A stretch of 30,000 nt of DNA from Adiantum capillus-veneris (GCA_014529385.2 CM043942.1:37013969-37043968), one strand, 5' to 3'; counted from the first letter of the stretch, positions 1 through 9,960 are shown. Numbers and translations are program-made. The notes: a model not told the origin generated them from the sequence alone.

Positions 1-241
1 ATCTCAATTGAAAACAAATCTGAAAGAATACAAACTTGAACACAACAATTTGTATTCTCTTTATGATGATCTTTGCTTTAGTGTGGGCCATGAATTACAA
101 ACATATAATCTTAGAGTGCATTAGCTTGTAATCGTAAACTTCTCTTGAGTGATTATGCAAGAGTCGATTCTTGATTATATAAGAGTAGAACCATTCAATG
201 AATGATAGTGTGCTAACCAAAATCTTTCTGTGTGTACAGAT
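1..241. other. No gene seen at left edge
   Basis: AT-rich sequence without a convincing reading frame, RNA gene or repeat boundary. It leads directly into the reading frame that opens at 242. Whether it is leader, intron or the rest of a transposon cannot be decided from this sequence. Confidence 0.4.
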
Positions 242-688
242 ATGGCTACTATGCTAGAGTCATCCACTCCTACCTTGGGTGAGAGGTATCCTCTTTACTT
301 TTCACAAGTGTTTCACATAGTCTACCCGATGCTTGCCCTGTGAATGGGATTTGGTAGATGCACTAGCGTGTGAGAAAAATTTTGAGAAATTAGAATGGCT
401 GAGACATCTCTTGACCCAAGTTGATCCTTACTTAGTAGAGAACATCTCTCTGATTGAACAAGCTTACCCTTTTGAGCAAGATGATTATACAGGCCTAGTG
501 ACATTCTTAGTGAAAATATGTGCATCTAATGATGAGGAAGATTTTTATGATTACACGTATGGCACATATAGTCTCACTTATGATAATTTTATTTTTCTCA
601 ATGATGATGAGGATAGGGGTTTAAACTTAGGGCAGAAAGGGCGGCAGTGGTGGGCGAGGACGTGGGCGGTAGTGGCGGGTGCGGGCAG

Positions 689-689
<1 letters not shown>
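242..689 (+). pseudogene. Broken acidic ORF of unknown function
   Basis: I do not recognise this product. An ATG at 242 opens a 33-codon frame that stops at 341-343. A second frame, shifted by one base, is open across that stop and runs to the G run at 690. The open stretch beginning at 333 starts with TTG, so 333 is not a likely real start. The simplest reading is one coding region with a single-base frameshift near 330-341. The product would be rich in Asp/Glu, Tyr and Leu (for example WLRHLL, then several acidic clusters such as NDEEDFYDY and NDDEDR), with no zinc finger, transmembrane segment or retroelement motif that I can see. It lies upstream of an RT fragment in the same direction, so it could be a lineage-specific gag-like region or an unrelated host exon. 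Confidence 0.3.

Positions 690-720
<31 letters not shown>
690..720. repeat. 31-base poly-G run
   Basis: An uninterrupted run of 31 G follows a G-rich, imperfect GGC/GGT stretch (about 640-689) and is followed by more G-rich sequence to about 770. G runs this long are rare in plant DNA. It could be real slippage or an assembly or base-calling artefact. It separates the acidic ORF from the RT fragment. Confidence 0.9.
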
Positions 721-817
721 CTAGTGGGCAGCGTTGGGGGGTGGGGGTGAGCGATGGCACAACAAGGGGGGACAACAGCAACGAGCACAGATATTGTGTC
801 AAACATGGTTCATACAC

Positions 818-1206
818 TATAAGCCTCTTGCATTAGTGTTTGAAGAATTACGCAAACACAAATTATTTGTGAATGCTAAGAAGAGTAAGTTATTTCTAAA
901 AGAAATTCACTCCTTGGGCCATATAGTTTCTCACAACCAGGTGAGAATGGACCCTGATAAGATTCAAGCAGTTGTAGAATGGCCTATGCCAACTACAGTA
1001 CATGACGTACGCAGTTTTCTCGGCCTCTGTTCTATTAATGGCGTTTCATTCAAGCCTTTGCCGCCATAGCAGGTCCTCTCCATGATCAGACAAAGAAGCG
1101 GATTCCCTTCTATTGGGGACCTGGACAAAAACAAGCTTTTGAAAAGCTTAAGTATCTACTTAGTCATGGACCTATTCTCACCGTCCCTGATCTTCACATG
1201 CCATCT
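818..1206 (+). pseudogene. Ty3/gypsy RT fragment (palm/thumb to RNase H connection)
   Basis: The translation carries the signature order of the C-terminal half of a Ty3/gypsy reverse transcriptase. It runs from an LRKHKLFVNAKKSKLF segment through LGHIVS, a DPDKI-AVVEWPMPTT segment and VRSFLGLC, then in another frame RFIQAFAAIAGPLHD, FYWGPGQKQAFEKLK and PILTVPDL. The frame changes at about 1030-1040, where there is also an in-frame TAA beside the frameshift. Everything upstream (catalytic YxDD, N-terminal RT, protease, gag) and downstream (RNase H, integrase) is missing here. It resembles the chromovirus-like RT of the 13-23 kb element but is a separate, truncated copy. It is surely inactive. 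Confidence 0.85.
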
Positions 1207-1303
1207 CTACAATAGAAGCTGCTACCAATGGGGCAAAGATAGAGCCCACTCCAAAGAGAAGAACAAAGCTTTTTGAAAATGTTTATGGTGAAGTCGGTGG
1301 CTT

Positions 1304-1427
<124 letters not shown>

Positions 1428-1639
1428 TTTTTGTGTGCATTGATGGTTTGTGTGATAGAAGCTATGCGGATGTTGTGAGTGCACATGTGTTTGGTCTTGG
1501 TGAACACATTGGCGCGCTGTGTTGTGTGCAAACGGTTGTTTGACGATGTGAGTATGTTGTTTGAAGGTTTTTTTTGAGAGGAAAGGGGTGGTATGAATAC
1601 CCTAAATTAAAAAGAGGCATTTGTGTGTATGCTAGGTGT

Positions 1640-3570
1640 GTTCCCCATTCCCCCTCTCCACCACCATCAAAAGTTGTCTCTGCAACTTTTCTTGCTCCAA
1701 TTCCACCTTAAGTGCTTTTATCTCATCTGAGTTTGTTGTTGAGTGTTGAGAGGTAGAAGCATCTTGATTGAGAGTGTTGAGTGTTGAGTGTTGAGAGGTA
1801 GAAGCATCTTGATTTTTAGGAGGGTGGAGAGGGTGTGTTTTACCACATCATAAGAGTCACATAGTTTGGAATACTGCTTCTTCTCCCTCTCAAGTGCTTG
1901 TTGTTCTACTTGTGTTTCACTATTTACTTCAATTTTCTTTTCTAGATCTTTGTAGGTGTTTTTCACATCTCTTTTCTCTTGTGCTAGAGTTGTCTGGAGC
2001 CTTCTTTTTTGCTTTTTTAGATTGCCAATTGCTTTTTGAGATCTGTTATCTCCTAGTTTTCTCTTTTGGTGGTAGCCTTAGCTTTCTCCGCTTTTCTGAT
2101 TCGGAGTTACTCACCACCTTCTGACTGTTGAGTTGCACTATCATATCAAGCATTTCTTTGAGGTCAAACTTCTTGACTATTTTCGTTCCCACTACTTTGT
2201 CTATTGGTTGTAGAAAGGGAGCATTTTTTGTCATGATTTCTTTCTTCCTATGTGATGTATCATCATGCTCTTCAATCTGTGGTGGAGTCTTTTGTACTTC
2301 AACAACTTTGTTTTGTGTGCTAGGTTGCTCTCCAATATTTGTCAGCTATAGAATGTGTGGATCCGGTAATCTTTTCCCTTGGGTTTGTGATTCCACATTT
2401 TGTTGCATGGTTACTATTTCTTGTGCTACCTCCATGGTGTTTGTAGGATCTTGAGGGAGGGTTTGTGTGGAAGCTTGTCCTTCCTCTAGCACATTAGTAG
2501 GGAAGGGAGAATGTGGTCTTGTAGAGGTGGTTTCCTCTATTCCCCCTACTATCGTCATTGTGTTCACAGCTTCTTGATCAGTATCCTCATGTTGCAAAGG
2601 TTGGATGCAAGGAGATTTTAGGATAGAATCAAGCTTCGTTGTTCGTTATCACTTTGATGCCTCCTCTCTTTGCTTAGCCTTGCGCTTTAGCTCTTGATGG
2701 ATTCTCTGTCTTGTAGCATCAGCTAACTTGAGGCCAACTTTAGTCGTTTGTCTTCTCTCTTCTTTAATCCCTTATAATCTGGCATCTAAATCAACATCAT
2801 TAGAGTTGGGGGACTTGAGGACACTTGTTGGGCTTCTACGACTTTCTTTTCCTCCTCTGCTTTCTTTGCCATCTTCTCTTCTCTTAACATCCTACATAGT
2901 TCTTTGGCCTTGTGTCTTGGGGATGTGATCTTCTTGCTATTGTTTCTTTCTGACCAGAGTGATTTCCACATCTTCTTCTTCCTCCATTGGCTGATACTTA
3001 GATGGGATATCTTCTTTGGTCTTTATCTCTCCTTGTATCCGACTCGATTGCTTCACTATCCATGGCTGGTGCTAGAGATGCATGTCTTTCTCTTGGTTGA
3101 TGTTGTTGAGTCACTTCCCACCGCTTTGGCTGTATGCTTAGACTTGTGGAGGAGATCCAGTTGGGACTCAACCTTCGATAGATCTTCAATCATGCCCAAG
3201 GCTTGGTAGGCAATGCGTCTGAGAATGGGTTAGAAATTCATGTAAACTTTATTCTTCTCACTACTCTTAAGATTGGCTTCAACAAGGATCACTAGGATGT
3301 AGCGGATGAGGTTGCATTTAATGACTCATTGCTCAAACAATCAAGTTGCCATCACCACCGCTGCTAAATGCAATAGAGGTTCAATGTACCTAGGTGGCTT
3401 CTACACTTTAAGATATAGCAAGATCAGTCAATTTTCCAATGAAGATGCTTGCAAGGATTTGTGTTAACTCCTGAGCTGTGGTATGTGCCTTCTCATTGGA
3501 CGAGATATTGACTATCTCGTATGGAGAAGCTCTCCATTTTTTTGGTGCATGTTGACAAGGTATCTTGCTA
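1640..3570 (-). pseudogene. Decayed coiled-coil/charged reading frame, retroelement gag-like region
   Basis: Read on the minus strand, open segments at about 2998-3220, 2786-2971, 2346-2597, 2046-2234 and 1718-1966 follow each other, broken by stops and frame changes. The segments are rich in Lys/Glu/Arg/Gln, with coiled-coil-like heptads (for example KELCRMLREEKMAKKAEEEKK at about 2800-2900 and QVEQQALEREKKQYSKL at about 1860-1920) and Thr/Pro/Gln-rich linkers. The style matches the gag-like 5' part of the minus-strand Ty3/gypsy element at 22964-23490, but I see no zinc knuckle or protease. The function is unknown. It is most likely the 5' coding region of a minus-strand retroelement whose pol is not adjacent. 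A dead host gene is the alternative. Confidence 0.4.
1741..1814. repeat. Tandem duplication, 45-bp period
   Basis: A 29-base block at 1741-1769 recurs exactly at 1786-1814, an offset of 45 bases. The gap holds GAGTGTT-like units. On the minus strand the offset is 15 codons, so the encoded peptide is repeated in frame (KMLLPLNTQ twice). Confidence 0.85.
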
Positions 3571-4451
3571 ACTTAATTTAGCCTTCTAGTGCCAAAATTG
3601 GTCAAAAAGTTTTCGCAAAAGTTGTTGTTATGCAAACTTGACCATAAATTGAAAAATGAGCATAACTTAAGCAAAAGAGATCCAAATTTGACCAAACTTC
3701 ACAGTGTGTCTAAGACAACTATAAGCACTAGGGATAATTGATTCAGGTCAATTTTGGGCTAGAGGTATAGGGATCGTGATCCATGCTGAAACACATTTTT
3801 GAGTTATCTTGGTACCATCTAAGTGAGCATTTTTTATTGAATGCTATGGGGGCAAACTTTTGAAATTTGGATCTTTGATTTGCTCTTCAAGTCAAATTTT
3901 GCAAGTTTTTTGTAGACTTAAGATAATTTTGGATTCTCATAAGGATTTTAGTTTTCAAATGACTTGAAAATTTGAAATTAAACTACAAATGGCAGGAATC
4001 TTTTCAAATATAGATCTAATTTTACCAATTTAATTCGATTTCCCAATTTATGGCCCTGCTTTCTCGACTTTGACTTAACTATTTTTGTTGCATTCGTGTG
4101 GTTAGTAGGTGTTAGTTTTTGTTGATCAGATTCCTGTATGTTCAATACCACCACTATGTTCACTTGTCCTTCAAATCTCACTACAATCTGACTTTGTATG
4201 ATCCTTTTGTTCTTGCTATCAAGTTTTTTGTTTTTTCCAAGCATTCTTTGGTTACAATGTGACTCTTTAATCATACAAATCCTCCCAAGTTCGCTTTCTC
4301 TTAGAAACCCTAACTCTTGGCACTTTAAGACCCTAAAGTTCCAATTTCGTGGACTTTAACCAATCTTATAGAGTTTTTCCAATCTCTTGATGCTTGTGAT
4401 ATACTTCAATAAACCTGTTGATCAAACCCTGACAGTTTTGCTCTTGGGGGT

Positions 4452-4469
4452 CATGGATTGTGATCCATG
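4452..4469. repeat. Palindromic 18-mer, copy 1
   Basis: CATGGATTGTGATCCATG: 7-base arms (CATGGAT/ATCCATG) around TGTG. The identical 18-mer recurs at 5291-5308, and a one-base variant lies at 5180-5197. Confidence 0.85.
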
Positions 4470-5179
4470 TTTGAAATATATCACACAAAACTTGCAGGGA
4501 AGAATCTACACATTCTCCTATAATGATTGGTTGCCAACTTTTGAGGTTTATACCACATTCTCATTGGTCTAGGTCAAAATCACCATTTGGATACTAACTT
4601 TCCAAGAATTTGGGGTTTCGTAGTCAAAATGTGTCCAAATTCTCCCAAATTTTAGGGTTGATCTTCCAAAGTTATAACCATTAGGGAAAATTTGGACTCT
4701 CAAAGGGTCCCTATAAGGAGGTTTGACTTTGCCTTTCTTGTCCAAAGTCAGCAACCTGGTGAAGTACATAAACACTTTGTCAAAACCCTATCAATCAACA
4801 TATCACTGGAAAGTAGGTTCTAAATCCCTAAACTCCAAAAAATTTGGAGTTGATTTGTAGAAGTTATGGCCTCCCCACTGAAGCTGAAATGTGGGGACAG
4901 ATTCCATTTATAAGACGGAGTTGTCACATCAAAAAGTGGAATCTTCTAGAATATAAGGAATTTGATGGAATTCTATATATCAATGGATAAATCTAGACGA
5001 GTACAATTTAAATCCAAAAGGTTCGACAAGTTTTGATTTCATTTGTAAAATTTTTACTATGTGCCCATTTTGGACAAGAGGGAGAAAGTCAAAGTTCTTA
5101 TAGGGCCCATTTGAGAGTCCAAAATTTCCCTAATGCTAACTCTTCGCAACTCTTGGCCCAATTGTGAGCTATTGCGGGA

Positions 5180-5197
5180 CATGGATTGTGATCAATG
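5180..5197. repeat. Palindromic 18-mer, copy 2 (one mismatch)
   Basis: Same motif as at 4452 with one base changed in the right arm (ATCAATG for ATCCATG). It lies 111 bases before the third copy. Confidence 0.85.
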
Positions 5198-5272
5198 TTG
5201 GAGTAGGTTTTTCTACTATTTTTACAAGTGTTTAGGTGAGGTTTGAGGCATTCTACTGGTGAATTTTCTCTA

Positions 5273-5324
5273 TGATTGGGTGATGGAAAACATGGATTGT
5301 GATCCATGTTCCACCACCCAATCA
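5273..5324. repeat. 52-base imperfect hairpin containing the palindromic 18-mer
   Basis: The third copy of the 18-mer (5291-5308) is nested in a longer inverted repeat. The outer arms TGATTGGGTG and CACCCAATCA continue pairing outward from AACATGGAT/ATCCATGTT. The arms total about 23-25 bases with one mismatch and a 2-base bulge around the TGTG loop. It could be a tiny foldback element, a recombination scar, or the stem of a small hairpin RNA. No flanking target duplication was seen. Confidence 0.7.
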
Positions 5325-5612
5325 ATTGTGATGACATGGCTTGGAGTCTCTTGGCTTACCAAGTATTTTGACCAAAACTTTTTGAATTTGGAGCACTTTT
5401 ACTTCTTCTATTAGACTTATATAATTTGCAAAATCTATGATTCAATTTCTATTTGTATGTTTTGTTTGGTGTTTTTGGTGCTATGTTGCTCACATAAACT
5501 TGTCGAGGAAGGTAAGTGGATCATACCTATTAAATTTGGCAGAGCTGTAGCCCTAGCCCTGAGTTCCCATAGCAAGAAAAAAACCGATGTGTGTTCTAGG
5601 TCACAAGGAAGC

Positions 5613-5616
<4 letters not shown>

Positions 5617-5652
<36 letters not shown>
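5617..5652. repeat. (CT)n microsatellite, 36 bp
   Basis: Pure CT dinucleotide repeat following 'gctaag'. Confidence 0.95.
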
Positions 5653-5653
<1 letters not shown>

Positions 5654-6387
5654 AATGCAAATGAGGCCTATTTTGCCCTATTTTGGCTATATGTATCTGA
5701 GTTACCTAGAATCCCAAGTCCACTCTTACCTTCTTTGCCTTAATTACTCATGCGGCTCCAAAAACTTGTTATTTGGACATATTGTCATTGTTTGCCCTTG
5801 ATTCTACAAATTGATCCTACGTAAGTTGGCCAAAAATTTAATGGCACAAAAATCTCCATGCTTGAAGTTCTTGCTTTTTTGCTGTCGAAACCCAATTCTG
5901 GCTTTTTTGGGTAATTTTATCAATTTCTTATCCTTATTAGCTAAAATTTAGACAAAATTACTAAAGTTTAATATTATTTGGCAAGAATTAGCAAAAATTA
6001 TTCCTAACACTCATATATACATACTCTCACTTTCGACATCATGGTAAATGTCAATATGGCTCATTAATATGTATGATAAGAGGTCAAAATAAGATAAAAA
6101 GCAATAATAATGCAACAAAACACCTTTATACATTATACACATGAACTCTCAACATCTTGCAGCTTATCATGTCACTGTAGGCTGCTACTCCCCCCTTTCC
6201 ATTTAGAGTCGCCTTGGACAAAAAATTGTGCAATGTGCAAGGGCGATAACATTTTGTCTATGCAAGGCCGTGTAATGTGGACTTATTATGCTAACAGAAG
6301 AAATGCATGTGATAACACTATGATGCGGCAAGATGTGGATACTGAAGGGATTATTCAACAGTCTTTGTTGTCAAGGTTCCATCTATA
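5653..6387. other. No gene seen
   Basis: AT-rich sequence. A + strand open frame at 6110-6466 overlaps a better-supported minus-strand frame, is of unremarkable composition and has no motif, so I do not call it. No LTR end, primer site or hairpin was recognised. Confidence 0.4.
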
Positions 6388-6762
6388 CTACGTGGTCCAA
6401 ACAAAAGAGTTTGAAGATGTCGCACTCACGATTTTATTGTTGGTTGTGGGAATACCTTGGTTGTGATTTTCATTGTCTTCAACTGCTTGGGTACCCACTT
6501 GTTCTTGGTAGTTGTGGTGGGTGGAGATTGTTGAGTTGGCTATCAAGTTAGTTGTTTCAGTCTCATTGCCAAGTTGTCTTGGTTGGTTGGATTGTCTGTG
6601 GTTTGGAATCCATTGATACTTGGGTGGGCTAGCTTTAAGTTTAAGTTGCTGGTTTGGTTGCCACTCCCAAGTATAACTGTGTTGAGGCCGGTGAGATTTT
6701 GTTGGAGGATAAAGTTTGTTAGCTTTGGTTGATACTTGTGGTGTTATTGGGTTGGTATCCAT
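6388..6762 (-). CDS. N/Q/T-rich ORF of unknown function, probably retroelement-derived
   Basis: Not recognised. It is the longest open frame of this stretch (124 codons from ATG at 6760-6762), very rich in Asn, Gln, Thr, Pro and His, with few hydrophobic segments. Such low-complexity composition is typical of disordered linkers in gag or between retroelement domains. It lies downstream, on the same strand, of an aspartic-protease remnant (7050-7440), and the 113-bp tandem duplication at 6718-6934 overlaps its start. With no second domain or conserved motif it may be only a shadow or a decayed fragment. Confidence 0.3.
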   Translation of the reverse strand: MDTNPITPQVSTKANKLYPPTKSHRPQHSYTWEWQPNQQLKLKASPPKYQWIPNHRQSNQPRQLGNETETTNLIANSTISTHHNYQEQVGTQAVEDNENHNQGIPTTNNKIVSATSSNSFVWTT

Positions 6763-6934
6763 ATCTGCTTAGGTTTGTTTTTGCCATCATGGATTGCTTC
6801 ACCCATACATGTCTGATTGATACTTGTGGTGTTAGCTTTGGTTGATACTTGTGGTGTTATTGGGTTGGTATCCATATCTGCTTAGGTTTGTTTTTGCCAT
6901 CATGGATTGCTTCACCCATACATGTCTGATTGAT
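6718..6934. repeat. Tandem duplication, 113-bp unit
   Basis: Two adjacent copies (6718-6830 and 6831-6934) look identical wherever both exist. The second ends about 9 bases early. A short internal direct repeat (ttgatacttgtggtgtt) at the unit boundary suggests the duplication arose at microhomology. The lack of visible differences implies it is recent. Confidence 0.93.
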
Positions 6935-7049
6935 TGTTCTTTGGAGTGTGGTATAGGTGTAGGCATCATCACTGTGGCTATGGTTTTTTAACAATGGGCT
7001 AAACTGTCTACATGTGATTTGTTTGCACCATTGGAGTGACATAAGAGGT

Positions 7050-7440
7050 GTCATTAAGCTTGAACTTTAAAGTTTCCTCATGCCAAACCAAAATTATTTT
7101 GAATGTTTGCATCAAAGGAACTCCTAGGATGACTTCTTTTTTGAGATCTGTATTTACAATGACATGGAATTGGTGTGGGCAATGATGGTCGCTGAGATAT
7201 TGATGAATAGATTGGCTTGGCCTAAGCTGATTATATTTTTCTCAATTTTTAGCCTTGATCTCTATGTGATCTATCATTAATGGTGTATTTGTCATCTTCA
7301 AATACATAGAATATTTGATGGCATTGACTCAAGCTCATGTGTCCACAAGTTCTCATTCTATCGATCCATTTGGAAGCTATATTTGGATGTGTACGTCCAT
7401 ACCTCCAAGCTAATTATGTCCTATCTAAATTGCCTCTATT
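7050..7440 (-). pseudogene. Second retropepsin-like (aspartic protease) remnant
   Basis: One minus-strand frame reads ELVDT-stop-A-stop-VNAI, then KYSMYLKMTNTPL, a KYNQL segment, QFHVIVNTDLKKEVILGVPL and FKIILVWHEETLKFKLND. The LVDTGAxVNAI-like start and the later ILGxPxx motif are the two hallmarks of a retroelement aspartic protease. The active-site glycine codon position reads TGA. It has three other in-frame stops and is not functional. It lies on the same strand only about 150 bases beyond the end of the integrase frame of the minus-strand element. It therefore either belongs to a different, truncated element or is an unusual extra protease-like domain after pol. Confidence 0.6.
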
Positions 7441-7586
7441 GGAGAAGGTGTCATTGCTGGTTGTGGCTAAATTGTCAAGTTGATTGGTCATTCTTTGCGC
7501 TTTAAAATCTATAACTTAGCCTTTTTCTAAGCCTGTGTTTGGTTATCCTAGGCTTGCTTCTTCCTTTTAGCTGCATCGTGGATCTT

Positions 7587-8690
7587 CTATAACATTTCTC
7601 TGGTTAGTGGTACGTGATATTTCTTTAACTTGTATCCAATAATCCAATTGGGTATGTCTTCTCCCTCTAATGTAGCAATCTTGATGGATCTACTCGATGA
7701 TATATCATGAATCACAAATGAGCCATTGCCTCGCTTCTTTATTTTTTTTGCATATTGCTTTAAGGTGTAGACCAACACATAAGTCACCCCCTTTAAACTC
7801 CTTGTTGATCACAAGTTGATCGTGAAACTCCTTCATGCATCTTTCCTGCAATAGCTTGTAAATGTCTCACCTAAATGCTCAAGAATATCTAATCTTTCTG
7901 ACAACTCATGGCATGTCCACTCTAAGGTTTTGGATACTCTAAGTGTCTCACCTAAATGCTCAAGAATATCTAATCTTTCTGACAACTCATGGCATGTCCA
8001 CTCTAAGGTTTTGGATACTCTAAGTGTCAAGATCAGGAAGTCTATGGGAATTATGGAATTTAGTCCAAACACCATGCTAAATGGTATCATTCCAATCACT
8101 GTTTTTGTAAGCTACTCTATATGCCCATAAGCTTGAATGTAACTTTCGATACCAATCTCAATTTACTTACTATCTTTGTGAGCACCATACATAGGATTTT
8201 GTTCATGCCCTCAGCTTGTCCATTATCTTGAGGGTGAAATGGTGCTACTTTGCGATGAACTAGCATGAACTCATCTCACAAAAATTTTATTGGTTTTCTT
8301 ATAAAGTGAGTCCCTCTATTGCTGACTATTTTGATTGGTAGCCCAAATCTTGTAATGATAGTCTTGTACAAGAATTGTGATGTCGTTTGCACATCTTTCT
8401 TTTGTGTCACTTTTGCTTTGGGACATTTGGTGAAACGATTTGTTGCCAAGATGATGTATTGAGCATGCATATGCTATGTTGGAGATGTTATGGGCCAGAC
8501 AAAATCTATGTCCCATTTGAAAAAAGCTCTTGTCCCCATCATTAGTAGTAGATGAATTTTATCTCTCCATATATGAGCCTTTGTTCATTGGAACTTGTCA
8601 CAACTCTTCACATAAGACTCAATATCCATTAACAAGGTAGGCCACAAAATTCCCGTGCACATTAATATTTTTTGTCGTCCTTTTATGATT
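7587..8690 (-). pseudogene. Ty3/gypsy integrase, catalytic core and C-terminal domain (minus-strand element)
   Basis: On the minus strand the order is: a WDIDFVWP motif holding the first catalytic Asp (about 8500), YIILATNRFTKCPKAK (about 8430), IVSNRGTHF (about 8325), HPQDNGQAEG with the catalytic Glu (about 8225), IPFSMVFGLNSIIPIDFLI (about 8060), a twice-repeated 27-residue block, VYTLKQYAKKIKKRG (about 7740) and KKYHVPLT at the C terminus (about 7600). The second Asp of the D,D-35-E triad is Asn (SNRG for SDRG), and several stops and frame changes occur. The zinc-binding part upstream is scrambled by duplications. It is closely related in layout to the + strand copy at 26854-28420. It is inactive. 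Confidence 0.85.
7864..8025. repeat. Perfect tandem duplication, 81-bp unit
   Basis: Copies at 7864-7944 and 7945-8025 are identical base for base. The unit is 27 codons, so the integrase C-terminal region repeats in frame (LEWTCHELSERLDILEHLGE twice). It sits in an otherwise heavily decayed gene, so it must be much younger than the element. Confidence 0.96.
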
Positions 8691-9330
8691 AGAAAAATGA
8701 CCATGTGTATGTCCAGCATGAACTTGCTCTAGAATCAAAATGTATTTGCTTTTTGTGACATACATCCACAATTGATCACATATTTTTCCAGCATAAGCTT
8801 GCTCCTAGAATCAAAATGTATTCGCTTTCCATGACATACATCCAAAATTGATCATCCTTCCCTCTCTTGTAGATGTGATTGATCGCGTGTTTATCTGAAA
8901 ATAAATGACCACATGTTTGTCCTGAGCATGAGCTTGCTCTAGAATCAGAATCTATTCGCTTTTCGTGACATACATCCACAATTGATAATCCTTCCCTCTT
9001 GTAGAGGTGATTCTCAATTAACACATTGCTCTCTGCTTGAGTCTAACTGGATTTGGTCCTTATTTTACTCAACCCCTCTGGTAAGGTTTTCTTTATCAGG
9101 GATTCCACAATGTATGCGCTCCACTTAGGTACTGTGATTCCAAACAAAGTTGCATGTTCTAATGGTGTGTTGGTTGCACAAATGTTACAAAAATTGATGT
9201 AGTCATGAACAATTTTTTACATTTTGGGCCAATATACACCTACTCTCATCAATCTCTGATGCGTTTGCACTTCTCCATTGTGAATTCTTGTATTTTTCAC
9301 ATGAGCCTAGCTCAAGTACAAGTGTATCTC
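8691..9330 (-). pseudogene. Integrase N-terminal region, rearranged
   Basis: Minus-strand frames between RNase H and the integrase core carry VGVYWPK, NFCNICAT (a CxxC pair at about 9180-9195), KWSAYIVESLIKKTLPEGL and, further on, VKSCDKFQ (a CxxC whose second Cys is Phe, at about 8600). These correspond to the HHCC zinc-binding region of a retroelement integrase and the linker before it. A threefold direct repeat (8715-9017) disrupts the region, and frames change repeatedly. No functional protein is possible. Confidence 0.65.
8715..9017. repeat. Threefold diverged direct repeat in integrase region
   Basis: Similar blocks begin at 8715, 8790 and 8925 with 'agcat(g/a)a(a/g)cttgct', continue through 'agaatca(a/g)aatgtatt(c/t)gctttt' and 'gacatacatccacaattgat', and copies 2 and 3 extend through 'atccttccctc...ttgtagaggtgatt'. 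The block before copy 1 ('aatgaccatgtg') also recurs before copy 3. The copies differ by several substitutions and indels, so these duplications are older than the 81-bp and 113-bp ones. Confidence 0.85.
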
Positions 9331-9479
9331 ATCTGGTTTTATACATAGGTACAATATACCATCAATTGCTTGCCTGTATAGTCTCTGGACTATCATCATG
9401 AGTATTTGGGTTTCCTCAATGATGATTGGCTACCTTGGAATCTATAATGATCCAATGGTGAGCAATGGTATGATGGGTT

Positions 9480-9960
9480 CACTCCACCTTGGTACCATCT
9501 CAATGTTGAACATATAAAAATCAGACAAGCCATTGTCAGTCCTGGTGGGTGCTTCCCCATGAGTCATTCTTGATAATGGTCAGCTCTTTGATTTGTAGTT
9601 CCCTTTTTCACCACAATTGTGAAATCATACTCAAACAATACTATGAACCATTGGAAAATATGTCTTGTATTTCAAGGTTTGTTCACCAAGTATAATAGTA
9701 CCTGATGATCCATTAAAAAATACAAATTTATTCACGAGAAGGTAGTGCCCAAATTTCTTCACCGCATACACCATTACTAACCGTTCTCTCTTTGTGGTCG
9801 TATACTTCTTTTTTGTACCATTCAATTTTTTGCTGGAGTAGCATATAGGAAAATCCATGTTGTTCTCTCCATGATATATTGGAATGCATCTTATAGCATA
9901 AGTTGATGCGTTGATGTTGACATAAAAATTCTTCATCTAATCAAGAGCTTTCAACATTAG
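9480..9960 (-). pseudogene. Ty3/gypsy RNase H remnant (minus-strand element)
   Basis: The frame from about 9936 downward reads FYVNINASTYAI, a MDFPICYSSKKLNG segment, KKYTTTKRERLVMVYAVKKF and HYLLVNKFVFF. This is the order of the retroelement RNase H (RT_RNaseH) domain. The first catalytic Asp (normally HIDAS) is Asn, and the usual TDHQ motif reads NGSS. The trailing frame to 9480 (FNIEMVPRWSEPII-like) matches the linker seen after RNase H in the + strand relative at 27600. The gene is dead. Confidence 0.85.

Larger units (their letters stand above)
3571..5616. other. AT-rich non-coding stretch with recurring palindromic motif
   Basis: No supported gene. Short open frames at 3978-4274, 4569-4775 and 5098-5337 have no recognisable composition or motif. 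Phrases such as 'aaagttataacc', 'gaagttatggcc' and 'tttgaccaaactt' recur in diverged form, as often seen in decayed LTRs of plant Ty3/gypsy elements. The clearest structure is the 18-base motif at 4452, 5180 and 5291, with a shorter relative at 3771. No LTR ends or target-site duplication could be placed. Confidence 0.5.

Noticed and set aside
578-836. Proline- or glycine-rich frames across the poly-G run
   Set aside because: They only reflect the homopolymer; length and frame depend on an uncertain base count.
1510-1530. Possible second primer-like sequence (attggcgcgctgtg)
   Set aside because: Only about the first ten bases resemble the tRNA-Asp primer site, and no LTR end or element follows.
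3571-5616. CRISPR-like or regulatory array from the repeated 18-mer
   Set aside because: Spacing is irregular (about 680, 730 and 110 bases) and copies are few. CRISPR arrays are not expected in a plant genome.
6110-6466. 118-codon + strand ORF
   Set aside because: No motif, mixed composition, and it overlaps a minus-strand frame in a region where minus-strand retroelement sequence is present.
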